Shown: positions 43,729 to 53,527, counted from the stretch's first letter. The stretch: DNA of 64,000 nt from CBFFRJ01 sp051486985 (GCF_051486985.1 NZ_JAHVDV010000026.1:1-64000), one strand, 5' to 3'. A program made the numbers and translations. Notes: a model not told the origin generated them from the sequence alone.

Positions 43729-45771
43729 ATGACCAATCCATTGTTGACGCCTTTCGATTTACCGCCATTTTCAAAAATCCTGCCTGAGCATGTCGTGCCT
43801 GCCGTTACGAAGGCACTGGATGATTGCCGTACGGCGGTGGAAAGCGTGGTCGCACAAAGCGGACCTTTTACCTGGGACAACCTTTGCCAGCCGCTGGCCG
43901 AAGCTGACGATCGCCTGGGCCGTCTTTTCTCTCCGGTCAGTCACCTGAATTCGGTACAAAACAGCCCGGAACTGCGTGAAGCTTACGAACAAACCCTGCC
44001 ACTGCTCTCTGAGTACAGTACCTGGGTCGGGCAGAATGAAGCGCTGTATAACGCGTATCGTGACCTGCGTGACGGCGATCACTACGCCACGCTGAATACC
44101 GCGCAGAAAAAATCTGTCGATAATGCCCTGCGTGATTTTGAGCTGTCCGGTATTGGTCTGGATAAAGAGAAACAAAAACGCTACGGCGAAATTGCGGCGC
44201 GCCTGTCTGAGCTGGGCAATCAGTACAGCAACAACGTGCTGGATGCCACCATGGGCTGGAGCAAACTGATTACCGATGAAGCCGAGCTGTCCGGTATGCC
44301 GGAAAGCGCGCTGGCCGCTGCGAAAGCGCAGGCTGAAGCCAAAGAGCAGCAGGGGTATCTGCTGACACTGGACATCCCAAGTTACCTGCCGGTGTTGACC
44401 TACTGCGACAATCAGTCGCTGCGTGAAGAGATGTATCGTGCCTACAGCACCCGCGCTTCTGACCAGGGCCCTAATGCGGGCAAATGGGACAACAGTCCGG
44501 TAATGGAAGAGATCCTCGCCCTGCGCCACGAGCTGGCGCAGCTTCTCGGCTTTGAAAGCTACGCCTTCAAATCACTGGCGACCAAAATGGCGGAGAATCC
44601 GTCTCAGGTGCTCGATTTCCTTAACGATCTGGCAAAGCGTGCGCGTCCACAGGGGCAGCGCGAACTGGCGCAGCTTCGTGCCTTCGCAAAAAGCGAGTTC
44701 GGTGTCGACGACCTGCAGCCGTGGGATATTGCGTACTACAGCGAAAAGCAAAAACAGCATCTGTACAGCATCAGCGATGAACAACTGCGCCCCTATTTCC
44801 CCGAGAATAAAGCCGTGAGCGGCCTGTTCGAAGTCGTAAAACGTATTTACGGCATCACGGCGAAAGAGCGTACCGATGTCGACGTCTGGCATCCGGACGT
44901 GCGTTTCTTTGAACTGTACGATGAGAGTAACGAACTGCGCGGCAGCTTCTATCTCGACCTTTATGCGCGCGAGCATAAACGCGGCGGCGCGTGGATGGAC
45001 GACTGTGTGGGGCAGATGCGCCTGGCGGACGGTTCGCTGCAAAAGCCTGTCGCTTATCTCACCTGTAACTTCAACCGCCCGGTTAACGGCAAGCCAGCGC
45101 TCTTTACGCACGATGAAGTGATCACGCTGTTCCATGAGTTTGGTCACGGCCTGCACCATATGCTGACCCGCATCGAAACCCCGGGGGTGGCCGGTATCAG
45201 CGGTGTGCCGTGGGATGCCGTTGAGTTGCCGAGCCAGTTTATGGAGAACTGGTGCTGGGAGCCGGACGCGCTGGCGTTTATCTCCGGTCATTATGAGACG
45301 GGTGAGCCGCTGCCGAAGGCGTTGCTCGATAAAATGCTGGAAGCGAAAAACTACCAGGCGGCGCTGTTTATCCTTCGTCAGCTGGAGTTCGGCCTGTTCG
45401 ACTTCCGTCTGCATGCGGAATTCAACCCGCAGCAGGGTGCGAAAATCCTCGATACGCTGTTTGAGATCAAAAAGCAGGTTTCCGTGATGCAAAGCCCCTC
45501 CTGGGGTCGCTTCCCGCATGCGTTCAGCCACATTTTTGCTGGCGGTTACGCGGCAGGTTACTACAGCTACCTGTGGGCTGACGTGCTGGCGGCGGATGCC
45601 TACTCGCGCTTTGAAGAAGAGGGGATTTTCAATCGCGAAACCGGTCAGTCCTTCCTCGATAACATCCTGACCCGTGGCGGTTCGGAAGAGCCGATGGAGC
45701 TGTTCAAACGCTTCCGTGGGCGTGAACCGCAGCTGGATGCGATGCTGGAGCACTACGGGATTGAGGGCTGA
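43729..45771 (+). CDS. prlC: Oligopeptidase A
   Basis: 680 residues from ATG 43729, as in E. coli. This M3-family cytoplasmic zinc metallopeptidase degrades oligopeptides, including cleaved signal peptides. The zinc motif is LFHEFGHGLHHML (HEXXH) near residue 469, with a third ligand Glu about 26 residues later. A longer start at 43633 lies inside the promoter and is rejected. rsmJ follows 129 bp downstream, as in E. coli. Confidence 0.98.
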   Translation: MTNPLLTPFDLPPFSKILPEHVVPAVTKALDDCRTAVESVVAQSGPFTWDNLCQPLAEADDRLGRLFSPVSHLNSVQNSPELREAYEQTLPLLSEYSTWVGQNEALYNAYRDLRDGDHYATLNTAQKKSVDNALRDFELSGIGLDKEKQKRYGEIAARLSELGNQYSNNVLDATMGWSKLITDEAELSGMPESALAAAKAQAEAKEQQGYLLTLDIPSYLPVLTYCDNQSLREEMYRAYSTRASDQGPNAGKWDNSPVMEEILALRHELAQLLGFESYAFKSLATKMAENPSQVLDFLNDLAKRARPQGQRELAQLRAFAKSEFGVDDLQPWDIAYYSEKQKQHLYSISDEQLRPYFPENKAVSGLFEVVKRIYGITAKERTDVDVWHPDVRFFELYDESNELRGSFYLDLYAREHKRGGAWMDDCVGQMRLADGSLQKPVAYLTCNFNRPVNGKPALFTHDEVITLFHEFGHGLHHMLTRIETPGVAGISGVPWDAVELPSQFMENWCWEPDALAFISGHYETGEPLPKALLDKMLEAKNYQAALFILRQLEFGLFDFRLHAEFNPQQGAKILDTLFEIKKQVSVMQSPSWGRFPHAFSHIFAGGYAAGYYSYLWADVLAADAYSRFEEEGIFNRETGQSFLDNILTRGGSEEPMELFKRFRGREPQLDAMLEHYGIEG

Positions 45772-45900
45772 TACCTCTACTCCTTCAGACGGCCTCAGCG
45801 GCAACTGTACTCGCCAACCCGGGTCACGTACTCTTGTACGCTCCCGGGGATGTGCTCCCCTGTTGTCTTGATGCAACTTGAATGATTTGGGTACTGCGTA

Positions 45901-46665
45901 GTGAAGATCTGCTTACTTGATGAAACAGGCGCCAGCGATGGCGCCTTATCTGTTCTTGCGTCCCGCTGGGGGCTGGAACATGACGACGCGAACCTGATGG
46001 CGCTCGTACTCACGTCCTCCCGTCTTGAACTGCGTAAACGCGATGAGCCAAAACTTGGCGGTATTTATGTGGATTTTGTCGACGGGGCGATGGCGCATCG
46101 GCGCAAATTTGGCGGGGGGCGCGGTGAGGCGGTCGCCAAAGCAGTAGGCGTCAAGGGCAGCTATCTGCCGGACGTGGTGGACGCCACGGCAGGACTGGGG
46201 CGTGATGCCTTTGTGCTGGCTTCGGTAGGCTGTCGTGTGCGGATGGTAGAGCGTAATCCGGTGGTCGCCGCGCTGCTGGATGATGGCCTGGCGCGCGGCT
46301 ATGCCGACCCGGAAATTGGTGGCTGGTTGCAGGAGCGGTTGCAGCTGATTCATGCCTCGAGCCTGACCGGGCTTACGGCTATTTCGCCCCGCCCGCAGGT
46401 GGTCTACCTCGATCCGATGTTCCCGCATAAGCAGAAAAGCGCGCTGGTGAAAAAGGAGATGCGTGTGTTTCAGTCGCTGGTAGGGCCGGATATCGACGCC
46501 GATGGGCTGCTGGCTCCTGCTCGCCTGCTTGCCACCCGGCGGGTGGTGGTGAAGCGACCAGACTATGCGCCGCCGCTGGCCGACGTGGCGACGACCAATG
46601 CCGTGACCACCAAAGGCCACCGGTTTGATATTTACGCCGGTACGCCGGAAGAACAGACGGACTGA
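45901..46665 (+). CDS. rsmJ: 16S rRNA (guanine1516-N2)-methyltransferase
   Basis: 254 residues from GTG 45901 (E. coli RsmJ 250). SAM-binding motif I is VVDATAGLGRDAFVLASVG, with MVERNP after it; the catalytic loop is LDPMFPHKQKSA. It methylates G1516 in helix 45 of 16S rRNA. The C-terminus runs toward uspA across a shared terminator. Confidence 0.96.
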   Translation: MKICLLDETGASDGALSVLASRWGLEHDDANLMALVLTSSRLELRKRDEPKLGGIYVDFVDGAMAHRRKFGGGRGEAVAKAVGVKGSYLPDVVDATAGLGRDAFVLASVGCRVRMVERNPVVAALLDDGLARGYADPEIGGWLQERLQLIHASSLTGLTAISPRPQVVYLDPMFPHKQKSALVKKEMRVFQSLVGPDIDADGLLAPARLLATRRVVVKRPDYAPPLADVATTNAVTTKGHRFDIYAGTPEEQTD

Positions 46666-46710
46666 CCCTCTTTTGCCCGAAGGGCAGGTCTTCAGCATAA
46701 AAAGCAAAAA

Positions 46711-46732
46711 AACGCCCGCATCAGCGGGCGTT
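46711..46732. terminator. Bidirectional terminator between rsmJ and uspA
   Basis: AACGCCCGC-ATCA-GCGGGCGTT (46711-46732), preceded by an A-run that becomes the T-run for uspA on the reverse strand. Confidence 0.88.
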
Positions 46733-46755
46733 GTCATCGTGGTGTGCTTGTCTGA

Positions 46756-47193
46756 TTACTCTTCTTCGTCGTCCTTCAGCGGTACGATCAGCATATCGAC
46801 GTGAACCGTGTTAATCAGCTGGCGAGCCGAAGACATCAGTTTGCTCCAGAAATCCTGATGATGGCCGCAGACCACCAGATCCATATCGTATTTTTTGATG
46901 GCATCGACCAGTACCTGGCCCAGATCACCGCTGCCGCTCAGGGTTTCGGTAATAGGATAACCTGCATTAACAGAGAGTTCGGTCAGGGCATGATGCGTTT
47001 CATCAGAAATTCGCTTTTGCATATCGCCGAGGTTAACGTCGATAAGGCCAGTGTAGAGATCGGAATAGTTAACATCGACATGAATCAGGGACACTTTCGC
47101 GTTGTAAGGGCGCGCCATAGAAACGGCTTTCTCAACCAGCAATTTGCTTTCAGGTGAGAGGTCTACCGCGATGAGTATGTGTTTGTAAGCCAT
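46756..47193 (-). CDS. uspA: Universal stress protein A
   Basis: 145 residues (E. coli 144). It starts AYKHILIAVDLSPESKLLVE. The UspA fold has a C-terminal GHHQDFWSKLMSSARQLI in place of the ATP-binding GXXGX9GS motif, so it belongs to the non-ATP-binding UspA class. It accumulates in growth arrest. Divergent from uspB across a 397-bp gap that shows no gene. Confidence 0.97.
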   Translation of the reverse strand: MAYKHILIAVDLSPESKLLVEKAVSMARPYNAKVSLIHVDVNYSDLYTGLIDVNLGDMQKRISDETHHALTELSVNAGYPITETLSGSGDLGQVLVDAIKKYDMDLVVCGHHQDFWSKLMSSARQLINTVHVDMLIVPLKDDEEE

Positions 47194-47590
47194 AATGTTA
47201 CTCCTTCCATAAGTTTTCGATGACCACAGGGATTATCCCCATGATGCAGTAGCACTTCCCAGGTCCTGCCTTCCAGTTGCGCGGGTAGCGCCCGGCCTTA
47301 AGGATCTCATTGTAGAGGATATTTCTACCTTATAACTCTCTTCAGGAAGCGTCAATCCACCGCGATCACGAATCACTTAATGCCTGTTTGTTAACAAAAT
47401 GAATAGAACGCTTAACGATGTGGCAAAAAAATAGACTGATCTCCTACACTATTTAAAGAGCCGTTCGGATAGAAGTTTGTGATCCCGATCGGTTATTGGT
47501 AACACTCTTTACTGAATGACTTGGGTGATATCTGGGAGCGGTAGTCCCGGAGCAGGTTTCCGTGGGCGGGTCGCCGGGGGAGTAGAGATG

Positions 47591-47926
47591 ATGATCAGCA
47601 CCGTCGCGCTGTTTTGGGCTTTATGCATCGTTTGTGTTGTTAACATGGCACGCTACTTTTCGTCGTTACGTGCTTTGCTAGTGGTACTGCGTGGTTGTGA
47701 CCCATTGCTTTATCAATATGTGGATGGCGGAGGCTTTTTTACCTCCCACGGGCAACCTGGTAAGCAGATGCGTTTGGTGTGGTATATCTACGCTCAACGT
47801 TATCGCGATCATCATGATGATGAGTTTATTCGCCGTTGTGAGCGAGTCCGCGGGCAATTTATCTTAACCAGTGCGCTGTGCGGTTTGATCGTCGTGAGCT
47901 TAATCGCGCTGATGATCTGGCACTGA
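47591..47926 (+). CDS. uspB: Universal stress protein B
   Basis: 111 residues from the second ATG of ATGATG, as in E. coli. Two membrane helices, near residues 1-21 and 90-110, flank a basic loop (WYIYAQRYRDHHDDEFIRRC). It is sigmaS-dependent and needed for stationary-phase ethanol resistance in E. coli. Neighbours uspA and pitA are conserved. Confidence 0.96.
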   Translation: MISTVALFWALCIVCVVNMARYFSSLRALLVVLRGCDPLLYQYVDGGGFFTSHGQPGKQMRLVWYIYAQRYRDHHDDEFIRRCERVRGQFILTSALCGLIVVSLIALMIWH

Positions 47927-47935
47927 GCATAAAAA

Positions 47936-47959
47936 AACGGGCCAGCATGCTGACCCGTT
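47936..47959. terminator. Terminator between uspB and pitA
   Basis: AACGGG-CCAGCATGCTG-ACCCGTT type stem with an A-run on its left and CTTTCC on its right; it serves the convergent uspB and pitA genes. Confidence 0.75.
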
Positions 47960-48030
47960 CTTTCCGTCATTCTCCACGTTGCATGTACATTACCGCCTGC
48001 CTGCAACGCGAATTATATAGGCTGGTGTTT

Positions 48031-49533
48031 TTAAATGAGCTTCAGCGCTATCCAGTATAAACCGCCCGAAAGCAGGATGGACGCCGGCAGAGTAAATACC
48101 CACGCCATCAGAATGCTGGTGACGGTTTTACGTTGCAGGCCGCCGCCATCCACAATCATCGTCCCCGCAACGGAGGAGGAGAGTACGTGGGTGGTGGAGA
48201 CAGGCATCCCCGTATAACTTGCCAGACCGATGGAGACGGCTGCCGTCATCTGTGCTGACATGCCTTGCGCATAGGTCATGCCCTTCTTACCGATTTTCTC
48301 ACCGATGGTGGTCGCCACACGACGCCAGCCAATCATGGTGCCCAGGCCTAACGCCAGTGCCACGGCCATGATAATCCAGATAGGGGCATATTCGATGGTG
48401 CTCAGCATATCGCCTTTCAGTTTCTTAAGCAGACGCTGATCGTCAGTATTGACCTCAGGCAGTTTAGTCACTTTATCGGTGATATCGGACAGGCAAAGCA
48501 TAATGCGGCGCAGCTGGCTACGCTGCTCAATCGGCAGTTTGTCGTAACTTTCGATACCGGTCAGCATCGCTTTTGCGCTGTCGAGCGCGACGATAGCGCG
48601 GTCAGGATGGCAATGGAATTCTGACGGATTAGCGACAGTATTCGTTGGTGCCGGAACCGGGGCCATAGGGTCAACGCCCGTCACTTTCTGCAGCAGTTCA
48701 GGGTGCTGCTGGAAGTAAGTTTCCACGTTGTTGACCGCATCGCGGGTACGGGTGATGTCGTAACCGGTCGCATTCATATTGACCACGAAGCCCGCGGGTG
48801 CGACGCCAATCAGTACCAGCATGATGAGACCAATACCTTTCTGACCGTCATTAGCGCCGTGCGAGAAGCTCACGCCGATAGCTGAGAGGATCAGGGCAAT
48901 ACGCGTCCAGAACGGGGGCTTTCTTTTGCCGTCCTGTTTTTCACGCTCAGCTGGGGTAAGGTGAATGCGATTACGCTTTTTACTACCACCCCAGAAGCGG
49001 CGCAGGAGATAGACCAGGCCACCGGCGAACACCAGCCCAACGACAGGAGAGATAATAAGGGAGCCAAAGATGTTGAGCACTTTTGGAATATTAAGCGCAT
49101 CCACCACTGATGTGCCGGTCATCAGCGCGTTCGTTAAACCAATGCCGATAATCGCGCCAATCAGAGTATGGGAGCTGGAGGCTGGCAGACCAAGATACCA
49201 GGTACCCAGGTTCCAGATAATCGCAGCGAGCAACATAGAGAAGACCATGGCGAGGCCATGAGCGGAACTTACGTTGAGCAGTAAGTCGGTTGGTAACATA
49301 TGCACGATCGCATAGGCGACGCTTAGCCCCCCCAGCAGAACACCGAAGAAGTTAAACACAGCCGCCATTACAACAGCCAACTGCGAGCGCATAGCGCGAG
49401 TATAGATAACCGTAGCTACAGCGTTTGCCGTGTCGTGGAAGCCATTGATCGCTTCGTAGAACAGAACAAAAACCAGAGCAAGCAAAAGTAATAACCCGGT
49501 ATGGAGATCCAGGCCGGCAAATAAATGTAGCAT
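48031..49533 (-). CDS. pitA: Low-affinity inorganic phosphate transporter PitA
   Basis: 500 residues (E. coli 499). A proton-coupled importer of metal-phosphate complexes. The duplicated PiT signature is present: FYEAINGFHDTANAVATVIY near residue 28 and SFSHGANDGQKGIGLIMLV near 225. About ten membrane segments, with a central cytoplasmic loop of charged residues (HLTPAEREKQDGKRK). Converges with uspB. Confidence 0.97.
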   Translation of the reverse strand: MLHLFAGLDLHTGLLLLLALVFVLFYEAINGFHDTANAVATVIYTRAMRSQLAVVMAAVFNFFGVLLGGLSVAYAIVHMLPTDLLLNVSSAHGLAMVFSMLLAAIIWNLGTWYLGLPASSSHTLIGAIIGIGLTNALMTGTSVVDALNIPKVLNIFGSLIISPVVGLVFAGGLVYLLRRFWGGSKKRNRIHLTPAEREKQDGKRKPPFWTRIALILSAIGVSFSHGANDGQKGIGLIMLVLIGVAPAGFVVNMNATGYDITRTRDAVNNVETYFQQHPELLQKVTGVDPMAPVPAPTNTVANPSEFHCHPDRAIVALDSAKAMLTGIESYDKLPIEQRSQLRRIMLCLSDITDKVTKLPEVNTDDQRLLKKLKGDMLSTIEYAPIWIIMAVALALGLGTMIGWRRVATTIGEKIGKKGMTYAQGMSAQMTAAVSIGLASYTGMPVSTTHVLSSSVAGTMIVDGGGLQRKTVTSILMAWVFTLPASILLSGGLYWIALKLI

Positions 49534-49761
49534 AGACGTTACGCCATCTTGAGGACATGAACGCGGCGCATTATCAGTGACTTTAGGGACATCGGCAAAG
49601 TGAAATATGGACTTTTTTTGACATTCTTTATGATTTAACCGTCTGCCATTAAGGTTATTCTTATATTTTTCAAGGGAATGGCTTGCAAGTAGGATATTCG
49701 GGCTGGTGCGACCAGCTTGAAAAATTTACAATCCGCGCGACGAAAAAGAGTGAGGTGAAGT

Positions 49762-50961
49762 GTGGAACGGTTTGATGTCATCGTTATTGGTGCCGGTGCG
49801 GCAGGAATGTTTTGTGCCGCTCAGGCAGGGCAAGCGGGCTTACGCGTGCTATTACTGGATAACGGAAAAAAACCTGGCCGTAAAATCCTCATGTCCGGCG
49901 GTGGCCGCTGCAACTTTACCAACCTTTATGTCGAACCGGCGGCGTATCTCAGCCAGAACCCTCATTTTTGCAAATCAGCGCTGGCCCGCTACACGCAGTG
50001 GGATTTTATCGAACTGGTGGGGAAATATGGCATCGCCTGGCATGAGAAAACCCTCGGCCAGCTCTTTTGCGATGAGTCCGCTCTGCAAATCGTCACTATG
50101 CTGGTGGCGGAGTGCGAGAAAGGCAACGTCACCACGCGCCTGCGCAGTGAGGTGTTGAGCGTGTCGCGCGATGAAAGCAGTTATACGCTGCAGCTAAATG
50201 GTGAGACGGTGTGTACGTCAAAGCTGGTGATTGCCTCCGGTGGATTGTCGATGCCGGGCCTTGGGGCGTCGCCGTTTGGCTATAAAATCGCTGAGCAGTT
50301 TGGGCTGAAAGTATTACCAACGCGGGCAGGGCTCGTTCCCTTTACGCTGCATAAGCCTATGCTTGAGCAGTTTCAGGTGCTTTCGGGGGTGTCAGTTCCC
50401 GCCGTTATTACCGCTCAGGACGGCACCCTCTTTAAAGAAAACCTGCTATTCACTCACCGTGGGCTTTCGGGTCCGGCAGTACTGCAAATTTCCAGCTACT
50501 GGCAGGCGGGAGAGTTCGTGAGTATAAATCTTCTGCCGGAGTGCGATCTGGAAAGCCTGCTGAACGAACAGCGTCAGGCTCATCCAAATCAAAGTCTGAA
50601 AAATACCCTGGCGATTTGCCTGCCGAAAAGAGTGGTGGAGTGTCTGCAACAGTTGGGTCAGGTTCCCGACGTCACTTTGAAACAACTGAACGTTCGCGAT
50701 CAGCACAGCCTCATCGAAACACTGACAAACTGGCGTGTTCAACCAAACGGTACGGAAGGGTATCGTACTGCGGAAGTCACGCTCGGCGGGGTCGATACCC
50801 ATGAGCTCTCCTCCCGCACGATGGAGGCGCGTAATGTACCTGGCCTCTATTTCATCGGCGAGGTCGTGGACGTTACTGGCTGGCTTGGCGGTTATAACTT
50901 CCAGTGGGCGTGGTCAAGCGCCTGGGCTTGTGCGCAGGCCCTGGTAGACGCGCAGGCTTAG
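49762..50961 (+). CDS. yhiN: FAD-dependent oxidoreductase YhiN (HI0933 family)
   Basis: 399 residues from GTG 49762 (E. coli 400). N-terminal dinucleotide motif VIVIGAGAAGMFCAAQAG, the family hallmark GRKILMSGGGRCNFTN, and the C-terminal FAD contact GEVVDVTGWLGGYNFQWAWS. The BaiN/RdsA-like family includes bile-acid reductases, but the YhiN substrate is unknown. Its stop overlaps the 3' end of ariR by 4 bp on the opposite strand. Confidence 0.95.
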   Translation: MERFDVIVIGAGAAGMFCAAQAGQAGLRVLLLDNGKKPGRKILMSGGGRCNFTNLYVEPAAYLSQNPHFCKSALARYTQWDFIELVGKYGIAWHEKTLGQLFCDESALQIVTMLVAECEKGNVTTRLRSEVLSVSRDESSYTLQLNGETVCTSKLVIASGGLSMPGLGASPFGYKIAEQFGLKVLPTRAGLVPFTLHKPMLEQFQVLSGVSVPAVITAQDGTLFKENLLFTHRGLSGPAVLQISSYWQAGEFVSINLLPECDLESLLNEQRQAHPNQSLKNTLAICLPKRVVECLQQLGQVPDVTLKQLNVRDQHSLIETLTNWRVQPNGTEGYRTAEVTLGGVDTHELSSRTMEARNVPGLYFIGEVVDVTGWLGGYNFQWAWSSAWACAQALVDAQA

Positions 50962-51236
50962 ATATCATCCAGCGTGTGGTCGACCACAATCTCCAGCGTT
51001 TTGCGGATGATGTCACCGGTGACCACATCTTCCGTGTTCTCCAGGAGATTGATCAGCCGCAGAATAATGGCCTTGTTAGTTATCTGCCCTTCATAGGCAA
51101 GGATGCTGCGAATCACGCCGCCGAGAATAGCTGCCTCTTCCGCCAGCACTTCACCCGCATTTTTAAAATAGTCGGTAAGTGCGTTAGCAGGCAGGTTTTC
51201 ATATTGCTCTGATGGGTCAAACATCGCTTGGCTCAT
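50958..51236 (-). CDS. ariR: Biofilm/acid-resistance regulator AriR (YmgB)
   Basis: 92 residues (E. coli 88). The shared core is TDYFKNAGEVLAEEAAILGG, NKAIILRLINLLE and IRKTLEIVVDHTLDD. AriR forms a helical dimer, represses biofilm and aids acid survival in E. coli. It is third in the ycgZ-ymgA-ariR operon, which BluR controls. A paralogue lies at 56570-56818. Confidence 0.93.
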   Translation of the reverse strand: MSQAMFDPSEQYENLPANALTDYFKNAGEVLAEEAAILGGVIRSILAYEGQITNKAIILRLINLLENTEDVVTGDIIRKTLEIVVDHTLDDI

Positions 51237-51274
51237 TTTTTCACGCCTTAAATTTATGATTGATGCCGGGTACG

Positions 51275-51586
51275 TCAGTGTTTTTTACTGCGCCCCTGCC
51301 GCTGGCGATCGCCGAATAATGGGTAAACATTATCTCCGCTATCCCCGTTCCACTCATGTTGCTTAACGCCTTCTTCTTCACCAGCAGGAGTAATATGGCT
51401 GTGACTAATTTCATCAATCAGACGCGACAGCATCTCCTGGCGTTGGCGCTCTCGCTCGTTGCTTTTCATCGTTTGCAACCGTGCAATGAGGGACAGCGTG
51501 TTAATAGGACCGTTATCCTGAAGAAGAGAGAGTACCGCTTCTCCAATCAGTTCATCGGTCAGTTGTTCGTGTTCACTACTTTTCAT
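51275..51586 (-). CDS. ymgA: Connector-type protein YmgA
   Basis: 103 residues (E. coli YmgA about 90). The helical N-terminus LTDELIGEAVLSLLQDNGPI and NTLSLIARLQTMKSNERERQ match the family. The tail is polar and basic, ending RQGRSKKH. In E. coli, YmgA and its neighbours act through the Rcs phosphorelay to raise colanic acid and lower curli. It lies between ycgZ and ariR. A paralogue at 56219-56533 shares the tail pattern W-GD...KKH. Confidence 0.87.
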   Translation of the reverse strand: MKSSEHEQLTDELIGEAVLSLLQDNGPINTLSLIARLQTMKSNERERQRQEMLSRLIDEISHSHITPAGEEEGVKQHEWNGDSGDNVYPLFGDRQRQGRSKKH

Positions 51587-51720
51587 AACTGCATCTCTGA
51601 TTGCCGCACCGTTCAGATAATGAAACGCGGCAGTGAGTCAATCCTCCGGTACAGGCGGCAGGCTTATGGAATACCCACCAGAATTAACTCAGTTCACCAG
51701 GTGATCGTGCTGCGTTTTGT

Positions 51721-51963
51721 TTAATCTGGACCAAAGAGCAAGCCAATCAACATCTGATAGTGGCTCTCCTCTTCAGGAGAGGAAGCCTGGTCCAGTCGGC
51801 TCAGAAGTTTTGTACAGAGTGATTTTCTGTTCAGATGGCGGCCATCTTTGAGGATCTCCACCACGATTTGCCCAAGCGTCTCTTGCTGAGTCGGCAAGCT
51901 TGCCTTGTTGAAGTACTGGGCAATCGCATTCGCTGTATCCGGAAGGTAGCCGTTCTGCTGCAT
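51721..51963 (-). CDS. ycgZ: Connector-type protein YcgZ
   Basis: 80 residues (E. coli 78). It matches YcgZ closely: QQETLGQIVVEILKDGRHLN then RKSLCTKLLSRLDQ. First gene of the operon, with AGGAGTGACCC before the ATG and three GTAC/ATAC-centred palindromes upstream. In E. coli it is induced by blue light at low temperature through BluF and BluR. A paralogue lies at 55927-56169. Confidence 0.95.
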   Translation of the reverse strand: MQQNGYLPDTANAIAQYFNKASLPTQQETLGQIVVEILKDGRHLNRKSLCTKLLSRLDQASSPEEESHYQMLIGLLFGPD

Positions 51964-52007
51964 GGGTCACTCCTGTAAAACCAATAATCAGTAAAGGAAG
52001 CATCTAA

Positions 52008-52049
52008 GTTATACAACTATAGGAAATCTGTACAGAAAAGTTGTACAAA
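52008..52049 (-). promoter_or_regulatory. Candidate BluR operators at the ycgZ promoter
   Basis: Three near-palindromic 10-mers: GTTATACAAC (52008-52017), TCTGTACAGA (52027-52036) and GTTGTACAAA (52040-52049), 45-86 bp upstream of ycgZ. The same GTTGTACA core recurs ahead of bluR. BluR is known to repress ycgZ in E. coli; assigning these boxes to it is inference. The rest of 51964-52312 shows no gene. Confidence 0.65.
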
Positions 52050-52312
52050 TATGTCGATCTTTTTGATCAATAAATGCTAATAGTTAATTTTCAAAGAGAT
52101 AGATGCAAAGAAAGAGGAGAAAATTGCGTTTTCGTTCTACACTGTAAGCTGAAGTAGCCAGAAAGTGATAAGTAAAGCCTCAAGGATTGCAGGGTTTTTT
52201 GTCATTTTAACATCAATCAGTTGTATACCCGCCGATGGTCACGATGGTTAAAAGGCCTCCCGCGCATGCCTCTGCTAATGTGGTGATTACAACGCTTTCT
52301 CTCGGATCGTTC

Positions 52313-53527
52313 ATGCTTACAACAATCATTTACCGCAGCCATATTTGCGATAATGTCCCGTTTAATGTGCTCGAAGATATGGTTTCCTCTGCCAATAATA
52401 AGAACTGGCATGTAGACGTAACGGGTATTTTGCTTTTTAACGGCACGCATTTTTTCCAGTTGCTGGAAGGGCCTGAAGAAAAGGTGTCGACCATCTACGG
52501 TCATATTTGCCGGGATAACCGTCATTACAATATTGTTGAGCTGCTGCGAGACTATGCCCCCTCACGTCGGTTCGGTAAGTGTGGTATGGAACTCTTCGAT
52601 TTGCGCGAATACGATCGGGAAGAAGTGCTGCAGAATGTACTGGATAAAGGCACGTCAAAGTACCAGCTGACCTATGAAGACCGCGCCCTTCAGTTCTTCC
52701 GAACCTTTGTTGAAGATCTTGAAAAAGAAAACTATTTTGAGATCCCTCCGGGCGATTCCTGGGATTTTATTCCTGATGAACCTGACGCCGTCCCCACGAC
52801 TGTCAGCGCCGACCGTGAAGCAGGGTGCCATTTTGCTTTTCAGCCTATCATTGACCCGTTCGCGCGTGAGGTCGTGTCGCTGGAAGCGTTACTTCGTACG
52901 CCGGACGGTGACTCGCCCCAGGCCTGGTTTGCCGGACGGCAGGGTGACGATATCTATGAAGCTGATTTGCGAAGCAAGAAAGTGGCATTTGCCATGGCGG
53001 CAGCGTTAAACCTGGGCGAGCAGACGCTCTCTGTGAACCTGCTGCCGATGACGCTGGTGAAGGTGCCCGGCGCGGTGAATTTCCTGCTCGAAGAGAGTAA
53101 AGCCAATGGTCTGGTGCCGGAGCAGGTGATTGTTGAATTTACCGAAAGCGAAGTTATCTCCCGCCTCGATGAGTTCACCGAGGGCGTTAAGCTGCTTAAA
53201 GGCGCTGGCTTCAGGGTAGCTATCGACCATTTTGGTGCTGGTTTCGCCGGACTGCTGCTGCTGTCCCAGTTTCAGCCTGAGCGCATCAAAATTAATCGCG
53301 ATCTCATCAAAGATGTACATAAGAGTGGTCCTCGCCAGGCAATTGTACAAGCCATCATCAAATGTTGTATCTCCCTTGAGATCATGGTTTCAGCAGTGGG
53401 GGTAGAACAGGCGGAAGAGTGGATGTGGCTCGAGTCAGCGGGCATATCTCAGTTCCAGGGATATCTCTTCGCAAGCCCGCTGCTGGGCGGGATCCCGGAG
53501 GTTTCATGGCCAGAAAAAAAGGTCTGA
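52313..53527 (+). CDS. bluF: Blue-light sensor BluF (BLUF-EAL)
   Basis: 404 residues from ATG 52313 (E. coli 403). The N-terminal BLUF domain has the flavin-contact Tyr in LTTIIYRSH and Gln in HFFQLLEG. The C-terminal EAL domain keeps LEALLR, VNLLPMTL, VEFTESEV, RIKINRD and VGVE, but DDFG is changed to DHFG. In E. coli BluF has no cyclic-di-GMP phosphodiesterase activity; in light it binds BluR and removes it from DNA. It diverges from ycgZ and precedes bluR. Confidence 0.96.
   Translation: MLTTIIYRSHICDNVPFNVLEDMVSSANNKNWHVDVTGILLFNGTHFFQLLEGPEEKVSTIYGHICRDNRHYNIVELLRDYAPSRRFGKCGMELFDLREYDREEVLQNVLDKGTSKYQLTYEDRALQFFRTFVEDLEKENYFEIPPGDSWDFIPDEPDAVPTTVSADREAGCHFAFQPIIDPFAREVVSLEALLRTPDGDSPQAWFAGRQGDDIYEADLRSKKVAFAMAAALNLGEQTLSVNLLPMTLVKVPGAVNFLLEESKANGLVPEQVIVEFTESEVISRLDEFTEGVKLLKGAGFRVAIDHFGAGFAGLLLLSQFQPERIKINRDLIKDVHKSGPRQAIVQAIIKCCISLEIMVSAVGVEQAEEWMWLESAGISQFQGYLFASPLLGGIPEVSWPEKKV

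Noticed and set aside
44572..45876. 434-codon reverse frame inside prlC
   Set aside because: Antisense shadow of prlC; no recognisable protein.
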